Positions 41,314-49,361 of a stretch of DNA of 64,000 nucleotides are shown in pieces. Position numbers and translations under genes: made by a program. The notes below the pieces were generated by a model. It was not told the origin of the DNA, did no database searches, and was given only the letters and a program-made list of their open reading frames with translations. Positions within the stretch are counted from its first letter, which is position 1. Every line of letters begins with the position of its first letter. Origin of the DNA: CAZRIZ01 sp964625885. Lineage in GTDB: Bacteria; Patescibacteriota; Saccharimonadia; Saccharimonadales; Saccharimonadaceae. The DNA lies in the NCBI GenBank assembly GCA_964625885.1, contig CAZVBM010000001.1, positions 67,078-131,077 of the forward strand. The letters run 5' to 3'.

Positions 41314-42108
41314 TTAAGATTTTACTAACTGCCGAGCTTGCTCGTACAGACAAACCGTCACCGCCATTGAAAGATTCAGCGACTCAATAGCTGATGACTG
41401 CGGTATTAAAACTGATTGATCAGCAAGTTTTTCCATATCTGCCGTTAAACCACCTCCTTCATTACCAAAAAGCCAAGCCACCGACTCTCGCAAATCAACC
41501 TTTGTAATCGCCATCTCCGCGTGTGAACTGGTCGCCAATATTTTATAATCATTTTTGATTTGCTTAATAAACTGACCTAGGTTAACGTTTTCATAGACTG
41601 GCAGATTAAAGCAAGCGCCCATGCTAGCCCTAACCACCTTGGGAGAAAAAACCTCAACTGAATCTTCTGACAACAGAGCTGCCCCAACGCCAAAAGCTAA
41701 AGCACTACGTAAAATTGTGCCTAAATTTCCTGGATCCTGAATCTTTTCCAAAAGCAAAATTGGCTTTTCGCTCGGATTAAAATCTCGCCAATCTAATTTT
41801 GGAGTCTTAATAACACCAATCACGCCTGGTGAAGTTTCAACTTGCGACAACTTGGCTAGTAGAAAGGATTTTAAGACAACCTGCCGAGCGCCAGTGGATT
41901 TTCGTAACAAATTAGCAATCACCGGTTCTCCCAACCGACTCTCGTCAAAAATAATCATTTCTGGCAAACGCCCTGAGTCTAAATAATCATCAACGATTTT
42001 AACGCCATCAAAAACACTCAAACCAGCCTCACGTCGTGCTCGACGATTAGTCGCTAGTCGCAGTAACCTTTTAAAAGTGGGGTTTTTGGTTGAGGTAATT
42101 TCTTCCAT
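41314..42108 (-). CDS. TrmH/SpoU-family RNA 2'-O-methyltransferase
   Basis: The SPOUT knot motifs are in order: EKIQDPGNLGTILRSALAFG (motif 1), WLFGNEGGGLT (motif 2) and IPQSSAIESLNLSMAVTVCLYE (motif 3). An N-terminal substrate-binding part (STKNPTFKRLLRLATNRRAR) matches the RlmB/TsnR-like group that methylates ribose in rRNA or tRNA. Which residue is modified cannot be told. A TACAAT (42124-42119) ends 10 nt before the ATG. Confidence 0.92.
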   Translation of the reverse strand: MEEITSTKNPTFKRLLRLATNRRARREAGLSVFDGVKIVDDYLDSGRLPEMIIFDESRLGEPVIANLLRKSTGARQVVLKSFLLAKLSQVETSPGVIGVIKTPKLDWRDFNPSEKPILLLEKIQDPGNLGTILRSALAFGVGAALLSEDSVEVFSPKVVRASMGACFNLPVYENVNLGQFIKQIKNDYKILATSSHAEMAITKVDLRESVAWLFGNEGGGLTADMEKLADQSVLIPQSSAIESLNLSMAVTVCLYEQARQLVKS

Positions 42109-42118
42109 CTCTCAGCCT

Positions 42119-42124
42119 ATTGTA
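42119..42124 (-). promoter_or_regulatory. -10 element of the TrmH-family gene
   Basis: TACAAT on the minus strand, 10 nt before the ATG at 42108. Confidence 0.5.
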
Positions 42125-42184
42125 TCACAACAGCATTTTGCTCTACTGCTTAAGTCGTAAATTTGGGATTTTAGTTTATAGCTA

Positions 42185-42213
42185 TTGACTTTCTGTCACG
42201 GTTATGCTAATAT
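42185..42213 (+). promoter_or_regulatory. Promoter of the 42.2-kb RNA unit
   Basis: TTGACT (42185-42190), 17-nt spacer, TGC-extended TAATAT (42208-42213). Confidence 0.75.
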
Positions 42214-42335
42214 AGAAGTACGGTTGATTCAGGAATGAAGAAACCGCGCACCAAAACAAATTGTAAATTGTAGAGTAATGATTCATGATCCATTTCGGAT
42301 GTGTGGCGGTCGAAGCCACTAAACTTGGTTAAGTT

Positions 42336-42419
42336 ATGAGATTAGCTAAAAAGGCAAAACATAGCCGTACTACCGAAAACAAGAGAGTCTGGATTGTTTT
42401 AATCTCTCAACCTGGTTAG
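42336..42419 (+). CDS. Possible 27-codon ORF inside the RNA unit
   Basis: ATG at 42336 to TAG at 42417-42419, basic N-terminal half (MRLAKKAKHSRTTENKR) and a hydrophobic end (VWIVLISQPG). No Shine-Dalgarno site. It covers the first two attenuator-like segments, as a leader peptide would, but may be chance. Confidence 0.3.
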   Translation: MRLAKKAKHSRTTENKRVWIVLISQPG

Positions 42420-42457
42420 GCGGAAGTCGCCCTCCTGTTACTTCTTTCCTAGCCGGA

Positions 42458-42527
42458 TTGAGAGGTTAAAAACCTCTCAATTTATATAAAGCTCCCCCAC
42501 TTTTTACTTTTAGGGGGAGTTTTTCTT
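42458..42527 (+). terminator. Tandem terminator hairpins of the RNA unit
   Basis: TTGAGAGGTT/AACCTCTCAA with loop AAA then TTTATAT, followed by CTCCCCC (42492-42498)/GGGGGAG (42513-42519) and a T-rich tract (TTTTTCTTTTTT). The second hairpin also lies just past the glyS stop and can end glyS transcripts on the other strand. Confidence 0.85.
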
Positions 42528-42538
42528 TTTTGTATAAG

Positions 42539-43888
42539 TTATTTAACCAACTCGTCAATCGCCACGCGACTTTGTTGGGCGGTGTCGCGGTCGCGCACTG
42601 TTACCGTATTATCTTCGAGCGTATCAAAATCAATCACTACACAGTACGGCGTGCCAATCTCGTCTTGGCGACGATAGCGCTTACCAATATTGGCGTTATC
42701 ATCCCACATAACTTGACCGTGTTTTTGCTTCAAGGCTGCATAAACCTCGCGCGCCTTTTTGACTAGCTCCGGCTTGTTCTTTAGCAGTGGCGAAACTGCA
42801 TATTTAATTGGCGCCAAATGTTCTGGTAGCTTCAGATAAACTCGTTTTTCACCCGACACTTCGTCTTCAGTATAAGCAGTCGAAAGCACCGCCATGACTG
42901 CTCGCTCGACACCAAACGACGGCTCAATAACATGCGGCACAAAGCGCTGATTAGTTCCCTTGATGGTGTATTCCATGCTCTTGCCACTATTTTTCTGAAT
43001 ATTCATCAGGTCAAAATCGGTGCGATAAGCTAAACCAAACATTTCGTTGCGACCGCCCGGATAATCAAATTCGAAATCAACCGTGCGTTTAGAATAATGA
43101 GCACGGTCTTCCGCTGAAACCTCTAGTTTATGAACCTTGTCTACCGGTAGACCAAGCGCACTGCACCAGTCTTCGCATAGCCCAACCCATTTCTCAAACT
43201 CAGCCTCCCAGTTGTCTGGATTAATAAAATACTCAATTTCCATCTGCTCAAACTCTCGAGTTCGGAAAATAAAATCACGTGGCGAAATCTCATTACGAAA
43301 AGCTTTACCCTGCTGAGCGATACCAAACGGCAGGTCTGGATAAAAATTATCAACTACGTTTTTATAATTAGTAAAAATACCCTGGGCGGTTTCTGGACGC
43401 AAATAAGCCACGGCATCATCGCTCTCAGCCGCCCCAACCCAAGTCTTGAACATCATATTAAAAGTACGGGACGCGGAGAGCTTGTTGCCATCTGGACTTT
43501 TGATGCCTTTTTCGATTATCAAATCGTCCATTTGTTTCATCGTTAAACCATCGGCATCAACACCGTTGTCGCGCAAGATATGATCAGTACGATAGCGTCG
43601 GTGATTAACAGTATCTTCGCAAAGTGGATCAACAAAGGTATCAACATGACCGCTGGCTTTCCAAACTGCTGGATTCATAACGATCGCCGCATCAACGCCA
43701 TACATATCGTCGCGACCATCAACAAACATTTGCCACCACAAGTTCATAATATTCTTCTTCAGAAGCAACCCCAACGGACCGTAATCCCAAGTACCACTTA
43801 AACCACCGTAAACATCACTACCTGGGTAAATAAAACCGCGCCGCTTACAAAGTGCCACAATTTCACCCATCTTATCCATCTGTTTCAT
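42539..43888 (-). CDS. glyS: Glycyl-tRNA synthetase, single-chain homodimer type
   Basis: A class II synthetase of the one-gene (alpha2) kind. Motif 2 is FRNEISPRDFIFRTREFEQMEIE; motif 3 is IEPSFGVERAVMAVL; the N-terminus has RRGFIYPGSDVYGG and the C-terminal anticodon-binding domain ends with VTVRDRDTAQQSRV. 449 residues, complete. A TACAAT (43902-43897) ends 8 nt before the ATG with TTGATT 18 nt further up, so the mRNA is likely leaderless. It converges on the structured RNA unit. Confidence 0.96.
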   Translation of the reverse strand: MKQMDKMGEIVALCKRRGFIYPGSDVYGGLSGTWDYGPLGLLLKKNIMNLWWQMFVDGRDDMYGVDAAIVMNPAVWKASGHVDTFVDPLCEDTVNHRRYRTDHILRDNGVDADGLTMKQMDDLIIEKGIKSPDGNKLSASRTFNMMFKTWVGAAESDDAVAYLRPETAQGIFTNYKNVVDNFYPDLPFGIAQQGKAFRNEISPRDFIFRTREFEQMEIEYFINPDNWEAEFEKWVGLCEDWCSALGLPVDKVHKLEVSAEDRAHYSKRTVDFEFDYPGGRNEMFGLAYRTDFDLMNIQKNSGKSMEYTIKGTNQRFVPHVIEPSFGVERAVMAVLSTAYTEDEVSGEKRVYLKLPEHLAPIKYAVSPLLKNKPELVKKAREVYAALKQKHGQVMWDDNANIGKRYRRQDEIGTPYCVVIDFDTLEDNTVTVRDRDTAQQSRVAIDELVK

Positions 43889-43896
43889 ATCTTATA

Positions 43897-43902
43897 ATTG
43901 TA
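43897..43902 (-). promoter_or_regulatory. -10 element of glyS (leaderless type)
   Basis: TACAAT on the minus strand, 8 nt before the ATG; TTGATT at 18-nt spacing upstream. Confidence 0.6.
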
Positions 43903-43922
43903 CACTAAAAAACTATCGAAAA

Positions 43923-44606
43923 TCAATTAATCGCGGCGTGCGCTCGAGCAACCGATAGAACCGCCGGGCTAAAATCAGCTATGTCTTTAACCTTTAGGGC
44001 AATAGCTAACGGTGAAGACAATAACAGGCGCAATATTTTAATATGATCGACTTTTAGCATTCCGTTTGAAGAGACAACCAGGCCCTTGTTTTCCAAATCG
44101 TAATCGTATTTTGTCTCCGCCGATAAAACCCGGCCATCGACATCGTTTACGAGATTTAAAGTTTCGCCTAACTCACTAGCAAGCTGTAGATAGAACCAAG
44201 CCTGGATTAAGTCAAAATCGGCTGTTGATTGATTTAGTGCTTCCAGAACTTGCTTGGTAATATCGAACCATTCACCACCCTCAATCTCTCGACTAGATTT
44301 ACTAATTTGCCGAAGCGCTAAGTGGGCAAAATTTAGACGATCATAATCAGACAAAATCGCATCAAAAAAGCATATTAAGCGGGCCGACGTAATTGTTTGT
44401 AGATCACCCCGCCCCTCCACCAACACCACATCGGTCAATGAGAGCATTTCAATGCCGCCCGCTAGCTTGCTTTTTGATTTGCGAGCCCCGCGGGCAATCG
44501 CTGAGATTTGCCCAAGCGGCGTGATCAAATTCAAAATCCGATCAGCTTCGCCGTAATTAGTCCGGCGCAAGACGATCGCCTGGGTCCGCACAAACTTAGA
44601 CATCAT
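43923..44606 (-). CDS. recO: DNA repair protein RecO
   Basis: An N-terminal OB fold (VRTQAIVLRRTNYGEADRILNLITPLGQISAIARGARKSKSKLAGG, in parts: NYGEADRIL, GARKSKSKLAGG) and an alpha-helical remainder without a Cys4 zinc finger. RecO loads RecA on gapped DNA with RecR. 227 residues is at the short end. The start overlaps the upstream response regulator gene by 11 nt; ATG 44603 is an alternative start. Confidence 0.88.
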   Translation of the reverse strand: MMSKFVRTQAIVLRRTNYGEADRILNLITPLGQISAIARGARKSKSKLAGGIEMLSLTDVVLVEGRGDLQTITSARLICFFDAILSDYDRLNFAHLALRQISKSSREIEGGEWFDITKQVLEALNQSTADFDLIQAWFYLQLASELGETLNLVNDVDGRVLSAETKYDYDLENKGLVVSSNGMLKVDHIKILRLLLSSPLAIALKVKDIADFSPAVLSVARAHAAIN

Positions 44607-44982
44607 CGCCCACCATATTCAGCGCTTCAGCTACATAGTCGGCAATGTCGGTTGGTTGCATAGTCGATTTATCAATCAGGTGCACTACACCCGCTTGGCG
44701 TAAATAATCTGCGTTCATTTGACTGGCCGCGCTCGTGCATACCAGAACTGGAACCTTGGCGGTGTCAGCATAAGACATAATTTCTTGTAAAAAACTCAGG
44801 CCATTAGCAGCAGGCATTAAGATATCTAATACCACCACATCCGGCCTAAAATCATCCATCGCCTCCATGCCCGACCAAACATCAGGCGCAATTTTTACAT
44901 CATACTTTTTTAGCAAGGTTCGTTTAACCAAATTTGCAAACAAAGCATCGTCGTCAACAATCAGCACTCTAGGTGACTTCAT
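44596..44982 (-). CDS. Stand-alone receiver-domain response regulator
   Basis: 128 residues, REC only: DDD at residues 9-11, phosphoacceptor Asp53 in VVLDILMPAANG, VCTSAA for the Thr/Ser position, and LIDKST with the conserved Lys. No output domain. It is encoded between its kinase (4-nt overlap) and recO. Confidence 0.92.
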   Translation of the reverse strand: MKSPRVLIVDDDALFANLVKRTLLKKYDVKIAPDVWSGMEAMDDFRPDVVVLDILMPAANGLSFLQEIMSYADTAKVPVLVCTSAASQMNADYLRQAGVVHLIDKSTMQPTDIADYVAEALNMVGDDV

Positions 44983-45701
44983 AATAGTGACAACTGCTTA
45001 GAGGTATCAAGATCAATAAAGAAAGTGGCGCCATCATCATGAGCAATACCACCAATACTAGCCTGCATGGCGCTAGCAAACTGGTCAGCTAAATAGAGCC
45101 CGAGACCGCTACTGAGCGGCCTGGACGACTGGGTGCCCGGTACAATTGGTTGACGCCCTTTTAGGCTACGCCAAACTTTTAGCGGCAAACGCGGGCCATA
45201 ATCGCGGACGGCGATGCGAATTTTCTGTGGTCTCTTATGAAGTGAGATGTTGATTTCCACAGGGTGCTTCTGATCGGCATAGTGCAGTGCGTTATCACAA
45301 AAATTTACTAGAACTGATTTTAATAAATCATAGTTAGCCATTGCTAAATAATGTCGCCGCTGCTGTGAGCGCACAACCAGACGCTTTTGATTAATTTCAT
45401 AATAGCCGGCCATCTCTTCGGCCACCTGACGACAAACTTCAGTCGGGCTCAGTGGCTCAAGATTAAACTCTAGTTGTTCTAAATTGCCAACTCGCGCTAG
45501 ATCGTTAGCCAGCCGTAAGCCTCGTTCGCTAACCGCCACAATTTGCTGTAAATACTGCCTAGCCTCTTTTTGGCTTAGAGACTCATCGCCACTCAAGAAG
45601 AGCGATAATTGACGAACCAGGCAAAGTGGCGACTTTAACTCGTGCGCTATCGCTACTAGCGAACTGTCCAACACCAAGTCAGCTGACTTTTCTTCACCCA
45701 T
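44979..45701 (-). CDS. Soluble histidine kinase (HisKA, HATPase)
   Basis: About 240 residues without any membrane segment or sensor domain. The H-box is VAIAHELKSPLCL near residue 18-22, then NFCDNALHYADQ (N-box), VRDYGPRLP and SGLGLYLADQF. With no sensor it must respond to a bound partner or act in a phosphorelay. A TGC-extended TAGAAT (45719-45714) lies upstream; start is ATG 45701 (12 nt) or GTG 45707 (6 nt). Its operon continues with a REC protein and recO. Confidence 0.9.
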   Translation of the reverse strand: MGEEKSADLVLDSSLVAIAHELKSPLCLVRQLSLFLSGDESLSQKEARQYLQQIVAVSERGLRLANDLARVGNLEQLEFNLEPLSPTEVCRQVAEEMAGYYEINQKRLVVRSQQRRHYLAMANYDLLKSVLVNFCDNALHYADQKHPVEINISLHKRPQKIRIAVRDYGPRLPLKVWRSLKGRQPIVPGTQSSRPLSSGLGLYLADQFASAMQASIGGIAHDDGATFFIDLDTSKQLSLL

Positions 45702-45713
45702 ACTCACGCTATT

Positions 45714-45719
45714 ATTCTA
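45714..45719 (-). promoter_or_regulatory. Extended -10 of the soluble kinase operon
   Basis: TGC-TAGAAT on the minus strand, 6 nt before the in-frame GTG and 12 nt before the ATG. Confidence 0.5.
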
Positions 45720-45731
45720 GCATGAGAAAGG

Positions 45732-46415
45732 CTATTTATTAAACGTAACGGTTTTTAGAATAGTATTAAAGTCGGGTATAAATATCTGGGCATCGGTCTG
45801 TAAAATAACCGTTTTGTCACGAATCTTGAATACCACTGCCGAACCAACAATATTTTTAGACAAGTTACCATTAAATCTAGTGCCTAACACGCTGTTATCG
45901 GCTGTGCCCAACGTAATCGTCTCGGTCTTAATTTCGCCCTTTTTTATTTGAGCGTCGTACTTCTTGACCACATTCTCGTAAGACTGGGCTTCAATACTCA
46001 TCCTCAGAGCATATCTAGTATCAGTAGAAATTGGTGGGACGCCGCCGGGATTTAAATAAGCCGAATATGGCATACCAGATCGATTGACGTGCAAACTCCA
46101 AGTTTTAGGGTACATAAAAACCAAACGACCAAAATCGTCTGGGCCAGTAAACTGGTAATTCGGCTGCTTTTCGCGCTCAGCAAAGTCGGCTTCAAGCTTT
46201 TCAGCCTGCACTTTTGTCGCCTCAGCCACCCTAGTGGCTGAAATGGTATCAACATTGTTCTTTTGATCAGAATATTGCATCCAGAGCCAAATCGAAAATC
46301 CGCCCAAAGCCGCAGTAAGCAGACCAAATAATATTGCCAACACGAGGGACACTCGCCCTTTTGGCTTAATTGGCGCAACTGGCGCCGGTGAAGAATAGAA
46401 ACTCTGATTTTGCAT
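45732..46415 (-). CDS. Bitopic membrane protein with PsbP-like extracytoplasmic domain
   Basis: A Pro-rich head, one membrane helix (LVLAILFGLLTAALGGFSIWLW), a short coiled linker (EATKVQAEKLEADFAEREKQ) and a beta-rich domain of about 140 residues (FMYPKTWSLHV, AVVFKIRDKTVILQTDA, FNTILKTVTF) that reminds of PsbP-like folds. ATG 46415 is chosen because TATAAT ends 6 nt upstream. Function unknown; plan is similar to the 22810 protein. Confidence 0.7.
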   Translation of the reverse strand: MQNQSFYSSPAPVAPIKPKGRVSLVLAILFGLLTAALGGFSIWLWMQYSDQKNNVDTISATRVAEATKVQAEKLEADFAEREKQPNYQFTGPDDFGRLVFMYPKTWSLHVNRSGMPYSAYLNPGGVPPISTDTRYALRMSIEAQSYENVVKKYDAQIKKGEIKTETITLGTADNSVLGTRFNGNLSKNIVGSAVVFKIRDKTVILQTDAQIFIPDFNTILKTVTFNK

Positions 46416-46421
46416 AAGCTT

Positions 46422-46427
46422 ATTATA
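46422..46427 (-). promoter_or_regulatory. -10 element of the 46415 gene (leaderless type)
   Basis: TATAAT on the minus strand, 6 nt before the ATG. Confidence 0.55.
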
Positions 46428-46481
46428 TCTCAAAAGATTACAATTTTACAACACACATATAGCTAATAAGCAGTCGCTAAT

Positions 46482-46664
46482 TTACAACTTAGTAATTTGA
46501 TTCTTTAAAGCCTCGAGCTGATCGGTTATGTCTTTTAGTAAAGCTTGAGCTGATTGATATTTTTGCACCGCTTGTTCGATATCAAAATCATCACCCGCAA
46601 ACCAAGCTGTTATAGCCTCCAGTTCGGCAATTTGTTCTTTAATAGTTTTATTTTTCTTGGACAT
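46482..46664 (-). CDS. xseB: Exodeoxyribonuclease VII small subunit
   Basis: 60 residues of helix: IKEQIAELEAITAWFAGDDFDIEQAVQKYQ (in parts) with the family pattern ELE-I...L..GD.DLE.A...Y. Several copies bind each XseA to form the nuclease that degrades single-stranded DNA. The ATG lies inside the 3' end of xseA (17-nt overlap), which couples their synthesis. Confidence 0.9.
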   Translation of the reverse strand: MSKKNKTIKEQIAELEAITAWFAGDDFDIEQAVQKYQSAQALLKDITDQLEALKNQITKL

Positions 46665-47742
46665 GTTTTACCTCCGCGGTTATAAAATATTTACTCGTTT
46701 CAACCTCTACACTCGTGCCAGGCTTTATGGCGCCACGCACAATTGCATAACCTCTTTTTAGCACTCGCTCTGGGTTGTAGGATCTTAACAATCGATCAAA
46801 AGAGCTAACCACCTCTCCCAACGCCTGAAAGCGACTGTCCAAAGCACTAACTACACCACCCATAAGTTCGCCAACCACACGGGCCTTATCAGCTAGGCGA
46901 TCAAGTGCGACCGTCCGCACTGACGCAACCTTTTCAGTAGCTAGTTTAATAAAGTCGTCCCGGCTGGGAACGATGATCTGTGCCGCATGACTCGGTGTAG
47001 CAGCTGCCACATCAGCAGCCAGGTCACTCAGGCTCTGATCAACTTCGTGACCTATGCCAGTAACAACTGGAATACGGCTAGCGGCAATCGCTCGCACTAG
47101 CTTTTCGTCATTAAAACAGGCCAGGTCGTCAGCACTGCCACCACCCCGCACGATTGCGATAAGCTCTGGCGCCTCGGCCATCTGGTTAAATTTTTCAATC
47201 GCTTCAATAATCTGATCAGCCGCCGAGTCTCCTTGCACCTGAGTGTGACGTAAAAGTATTTCTAAACCGCCCCAACGCTCACCTAAGATCCGAATAAAGT
47301 CCGCATAGCCAGCTGCCTGTTCTGACGACACAACACCAATGGATTCCGGCAAGTAAGGCAAGGCTCGCTTGCGTGACGCATCAAACAAACCCTCATTAGT
47401 TAACTTTTCGCGCAAAATTTCTTGCGCCTGTTTAATACTTCCCTCACCAACCGGGACGATCCGATCAATCACTAAACTAAACTTACCCCACTTGGTAATT
47501 TGTGGTCGCGCATGAGCTCGCACCCTCATGCCATCTTCCAGCGGCTGGCGCAAGTAGAATAACGACATAAAACAGTTTACACTAGCCGACTCGTCCTTCA
47601 AATCAAAGAAAACGTATTTATTTTGATTAATTTTAAAGCTCGCTACTTCGCCTTCGATTTCTAGGCTCGGGTAAGCATAGTCCAGGGTTTGATTTAGAAC
47701 CTCAATCAGATAACTTGGTGTAAAAATAATTACTTGCTCCAC
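46648..47742 (-). CDS. xseA: Exodeoxyribonuclease VII large subunit
   Basis: N-terminal OB fold (YPSLEIEGEVASFKINQNKYVFFDLKD, in parts) followed by the catalytic domain with IGVVSSEQAAGYADF, IVRGGGSADDLACFND, RIPVVTGIGHEVD and AAATPSHAA. The C-terminal helical part is short: 364 residues against about 400-450 in most bacteria. The start is GTG with a TATACT -10 ending 7 nt upstream, so a leaderless GTG start is predicted. Confidence 0.94.
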   Translation of the reverse strand: MEQVIIFTPSYLIEVLNQTLDYAYPSLEIEGEVASFKINQNKYVFFDLKDESASVNCFMSLFYLRQPLEDGMRVRAHARPQITKWGKFSLVIDRIVPVGEGSIKQAQEILREKLTNEGLFDASRKRALPYLPESIGVVSSEQAAGYADFIRILGERWGGLEILLRHTQVQGDSAADQIIEAIEKFNQMAEAPELIAIVRGGGSADDLACFNDEKLVRAIAASRIPVVTGIGHEVDQSLSDLAADVAAATPSHAAQIIVPSRDDFIKLATEKVASVRTVALDRLADKARVVGELMGGVVSALDSRFQALGEVVSSFDRLLRSYNPERVLKRGYAIVRGAIKPGTSVEVETSKYFITAEVKHVQEK

Positions 47743-47745
47743 AGG

Positions 47746-47788
47746 TTAAAGTATATCACCAAAACACTGCATGGGTGTTATACTTTAA
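47746..47788. promoter_or_regulatory. Symmetric divergent promoter between xseA and the Trm11-like gene
   Basis: TTAAAGTATA (47746-47755) and TATACTTTAA (47779-47788) are a perfect 10-bp inverted repeat; each arm contains a TATACT -10, 7 nt before the xseA GTG and 9 nt before the ATG at 47794. Confidence 0.6.
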
Positions 47789-47793
47789 AGTAT

Positions 47794-48963
47794 ATGTTAA
47801 TTGCTATTTTGGGACGACAACCGGATCTGTCGCTGGCAGAGCTAGAAAATTATTTTGGTAGCAGCCTGGTGACCAGGTTCAACCATGACATTGCTCTGGT
47901 GCAAGCCGACCACGCCAACATCAATCACTTTGGCGGCGTCTTGAAGTTCGCTCACGTCAAAGACGATGTTACATCTAAATCACTTCAGCAGAACTTAAGA
48001 GACATCGAAAAGAGCTGCGCCAAAAACATTCCAACCGACCAGGGAAAAATCACCCTAGGCCTTAGCTGGTACGGCAATCAAATTCCTTTGAAGCTACTAC
48101 ACAATCTGGCGATGAAAACCAAATTTAGCCTTAGAAAAGCTGGTGCCAGTGTGCGGCTACTACCAACCGATCAATTAACAATCTCAACCGCCACCGCTCA
48201 CCACAATCAATTGGGCAAGAACCCAAAGAAGATTGAAATTATAGTAGCTAGTAACAAAAACCGCGTCTTAGTTGGGCACAGCATCGGCGCACAGAACATT
48301 TCTGCTTACCGAGACCGAGACCAAAAACGCCCAAAACGAGACAGTAAAGTCGGCATGTTGCCGCCTAAGCTAGCACAAATTATCATTAATCTATCTCGCC
48401 CCCATCCAGCCGCATCAGACAGAAATCTTACTCTACTTGACCCGTTTTGCGGCACCGGAGTTATACTCCAGGAGGCTCACTTACTCGGTTTCGACATAAT
48501 TGGTAGTGATATTGAGCCGCGCATGGTTGATTACTCGCGCCAAAACTTAACCTGGCTATCAAAAGAGGCTCAACCCAAGCTTATAGTTGGTGACGCTACC
48601 AAAGCCCAATGGCCGCACTTTAATTGCGTTGCTAGCGAAGCCTATCTCGGCAAACCTTTTGGCACCGCTCCCACTGCTAGCCAGATCATGACTGAGAAAA
48701 AATTAGTCGAACCGATTCTGACTCAATTTTTAAAAAATCTACGTCAACAAATACCCGATGACGGCCAGGTTTGCCTAGCCGTACCCGCCTGGCTGCAGCC
48801 CGACGGTACATACGCTGATCTAAATCTAGTTCAACCTAAGCAAATCGAGCAACTAGGCTTTTGCTACAAATCGTTCGCATTGGTTAGTAGAGACCTGCTT
48901 TATTGCCGACCTGGGCAGTCTGTCGCCCGGCGGTTACTGGTGTTGCGACCAAAAAATGATTGA
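47794..48963 (+). CDS. Trm11/TrmG10-like RNA N2-guanine methyltransferase
   Basis: The Rossmann methylase domain begins TLLDPFCGTGVILQEAHLLG (motif I) and has IGSDIEPRMVDYSRQNL (motif II). The place of the usual (D/N)PPYG motif reads ASEAYLGKPFG, as in the EPYLG-type variants of this group. The N-terminal 150 residues could be a divergent THUMP-like RNA-binding part. Members methylate guanine 10 or nearby positions in tRNA; such proteins are common in archaea and scattered in bacteria. Start at 47794 is set by the -10 nine nt upstream; the frame extends to 47734. One of two plus-strand genes in the right half. Confidence 0.82.
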   Translation: MLIAILGRQPDLSLAELENYFGSSLVTRFNHDIALVQADHANINHFGGVLKFAHVKDDVTSKSLQQNLRDIEKSCAKNIPTDQGKITLGLSWYGNQIPLKLLHNLAMKTKFSLRKAGASVRLLPTDQLTISTATAHHNQLGKNPKKIEIIVASNKNRVLVGHSIGAQNISAYRDRDQKRPKRDSKVGMLPPKLAQIIINLSRPHPAASDRNLTLLDPFCGTGVILQEAHLLGFDIIGSDIEPRMVDYSRQNLTWLSKEAQPKLIVGDATKAQWPHFNCVASEAYLGKPFGTAPTASQIMTEKKLVEPILTQFLKNLRQQIPDDGQVCLAVPAWLQPDGTYADLNLVQPKQIEQLGFCYKSFALVSRDLLYCRPGQSVARRLLVLRPKND

Positions 48964-48972
48964 CTGATTCGC

Positions 48973-48988
48973 TAAAATGATGTAAAAT
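48973..48988 (+). promoter_or_regulatory. -10 elements of rpmA
   Basis: Two TAAAAT hexamers, 48973-48978 and 48983-48988; leader of about 50-65 nt with CGAGGAG before the rpmA ATG. Confidence 0.45.
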
Positions 48989-49044
48989 GTACGAAGTTTT
49001 ATCTAGGTCAAATAACATAATCAACACACGAGGAGTAAATTTAG

Positions 49045-49317
49045 ATGTCAACAGTTAAAGCTGGTGGATCAAGCAAGAACGTCCACAACAATCCGGGCCA
49101 AAGGCTTGGTATTAAGCGTTTCGCTGGCGAGAAAGTTAACGCCGGAGAAATCATTGTCCGTCAAGTCGGCTCAAATAAAATCGCCGGCGACGGCACCTAT
49201 ATGAGCAAAGATTTTACAATCCACGCCGCCAAGGATGGAGTTGTTAACTTTAAGAAGATTAAGAAAACTCGCTTCACTGGCCGAACTGTACCACGAACCC
49301 AAGTCGTAGTTGAGTAA
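49045..49317 (+). CDS. rpmA: 50S ribosomal protein L27
   Basis: 90 residues with the L27 core: KAGGSSKN, NPGQRLGIKRFAGEKVNAGEIIVRQVGS (in parts) and FTIHAAKDGVVNFKK. The N-terminus reaches the peptidyl transferase centre. It reads MSTVKAGGSS in place of the common MAHKKAGGSS, and there is no cleavable extension as in Firmicutes. rplU, the usual neighbour, is absent. It has a Shine-Dalgarno leader and a strong terminator. Confidence 0.96.
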   Translation: MSTVKAGGSSKNVHNNPGQRLGIKRFAGEKVNAGEIIVRQVGSNKIAGDGTYMSKDFTIHAAKDGVVNFKKIKKTRFTGRTVPRTQVVVE

Positions 49318-49334
49318 AAACAAATAGTCACCTA

Positions 49335-49361
49335 AAAATAGCCCGATACTGGGCTATTTTC
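49335..49361. terminator. Terminator between rpmA and yvcK
   Basis: AAAATAGCCC (49335-49344), loop GATACT, GGGCTATTTT (49351-49360). Its 3' arm contains the yvcK stop codon (49356-49354), so it serves both convergent genes. Confidence 0.85.

Larger units (their letters stand above)
42220..42530 (+). ncRNA. Candidate structured RNA of about 310 nt with attenuator-like 3' half
   Basis: Promoter and terminator bracket it, and no plus-strand gene follows because glyS converges on it. Its 5' domain is closed by ACGGTT (42220-42225)/AGCCGT (42363-42368) and holds hairpins GTGGC/GCCAC, AACTT/AAGTT and ATCC/GGAT. In the 3' half AATCTCTCAA (42401-42410) or AACCTCTCAA (42471-42480) can pair with TTGAGAGGTT (42458-42467), so the pairings exclude each other. 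GAGAG at 42383 gives a fourth segment. No known RNA family signature is seen. Confidence 0.6.

Noticed and set aside
42220..42530. tmRNA or RNase P RNA identity for the 42.2-kb RNA unit
   Set aside because: No T-arm GTTCGA element or CCA end and no RNase P conserved blocks; the ORF does not end like a degradation tag (LAA).
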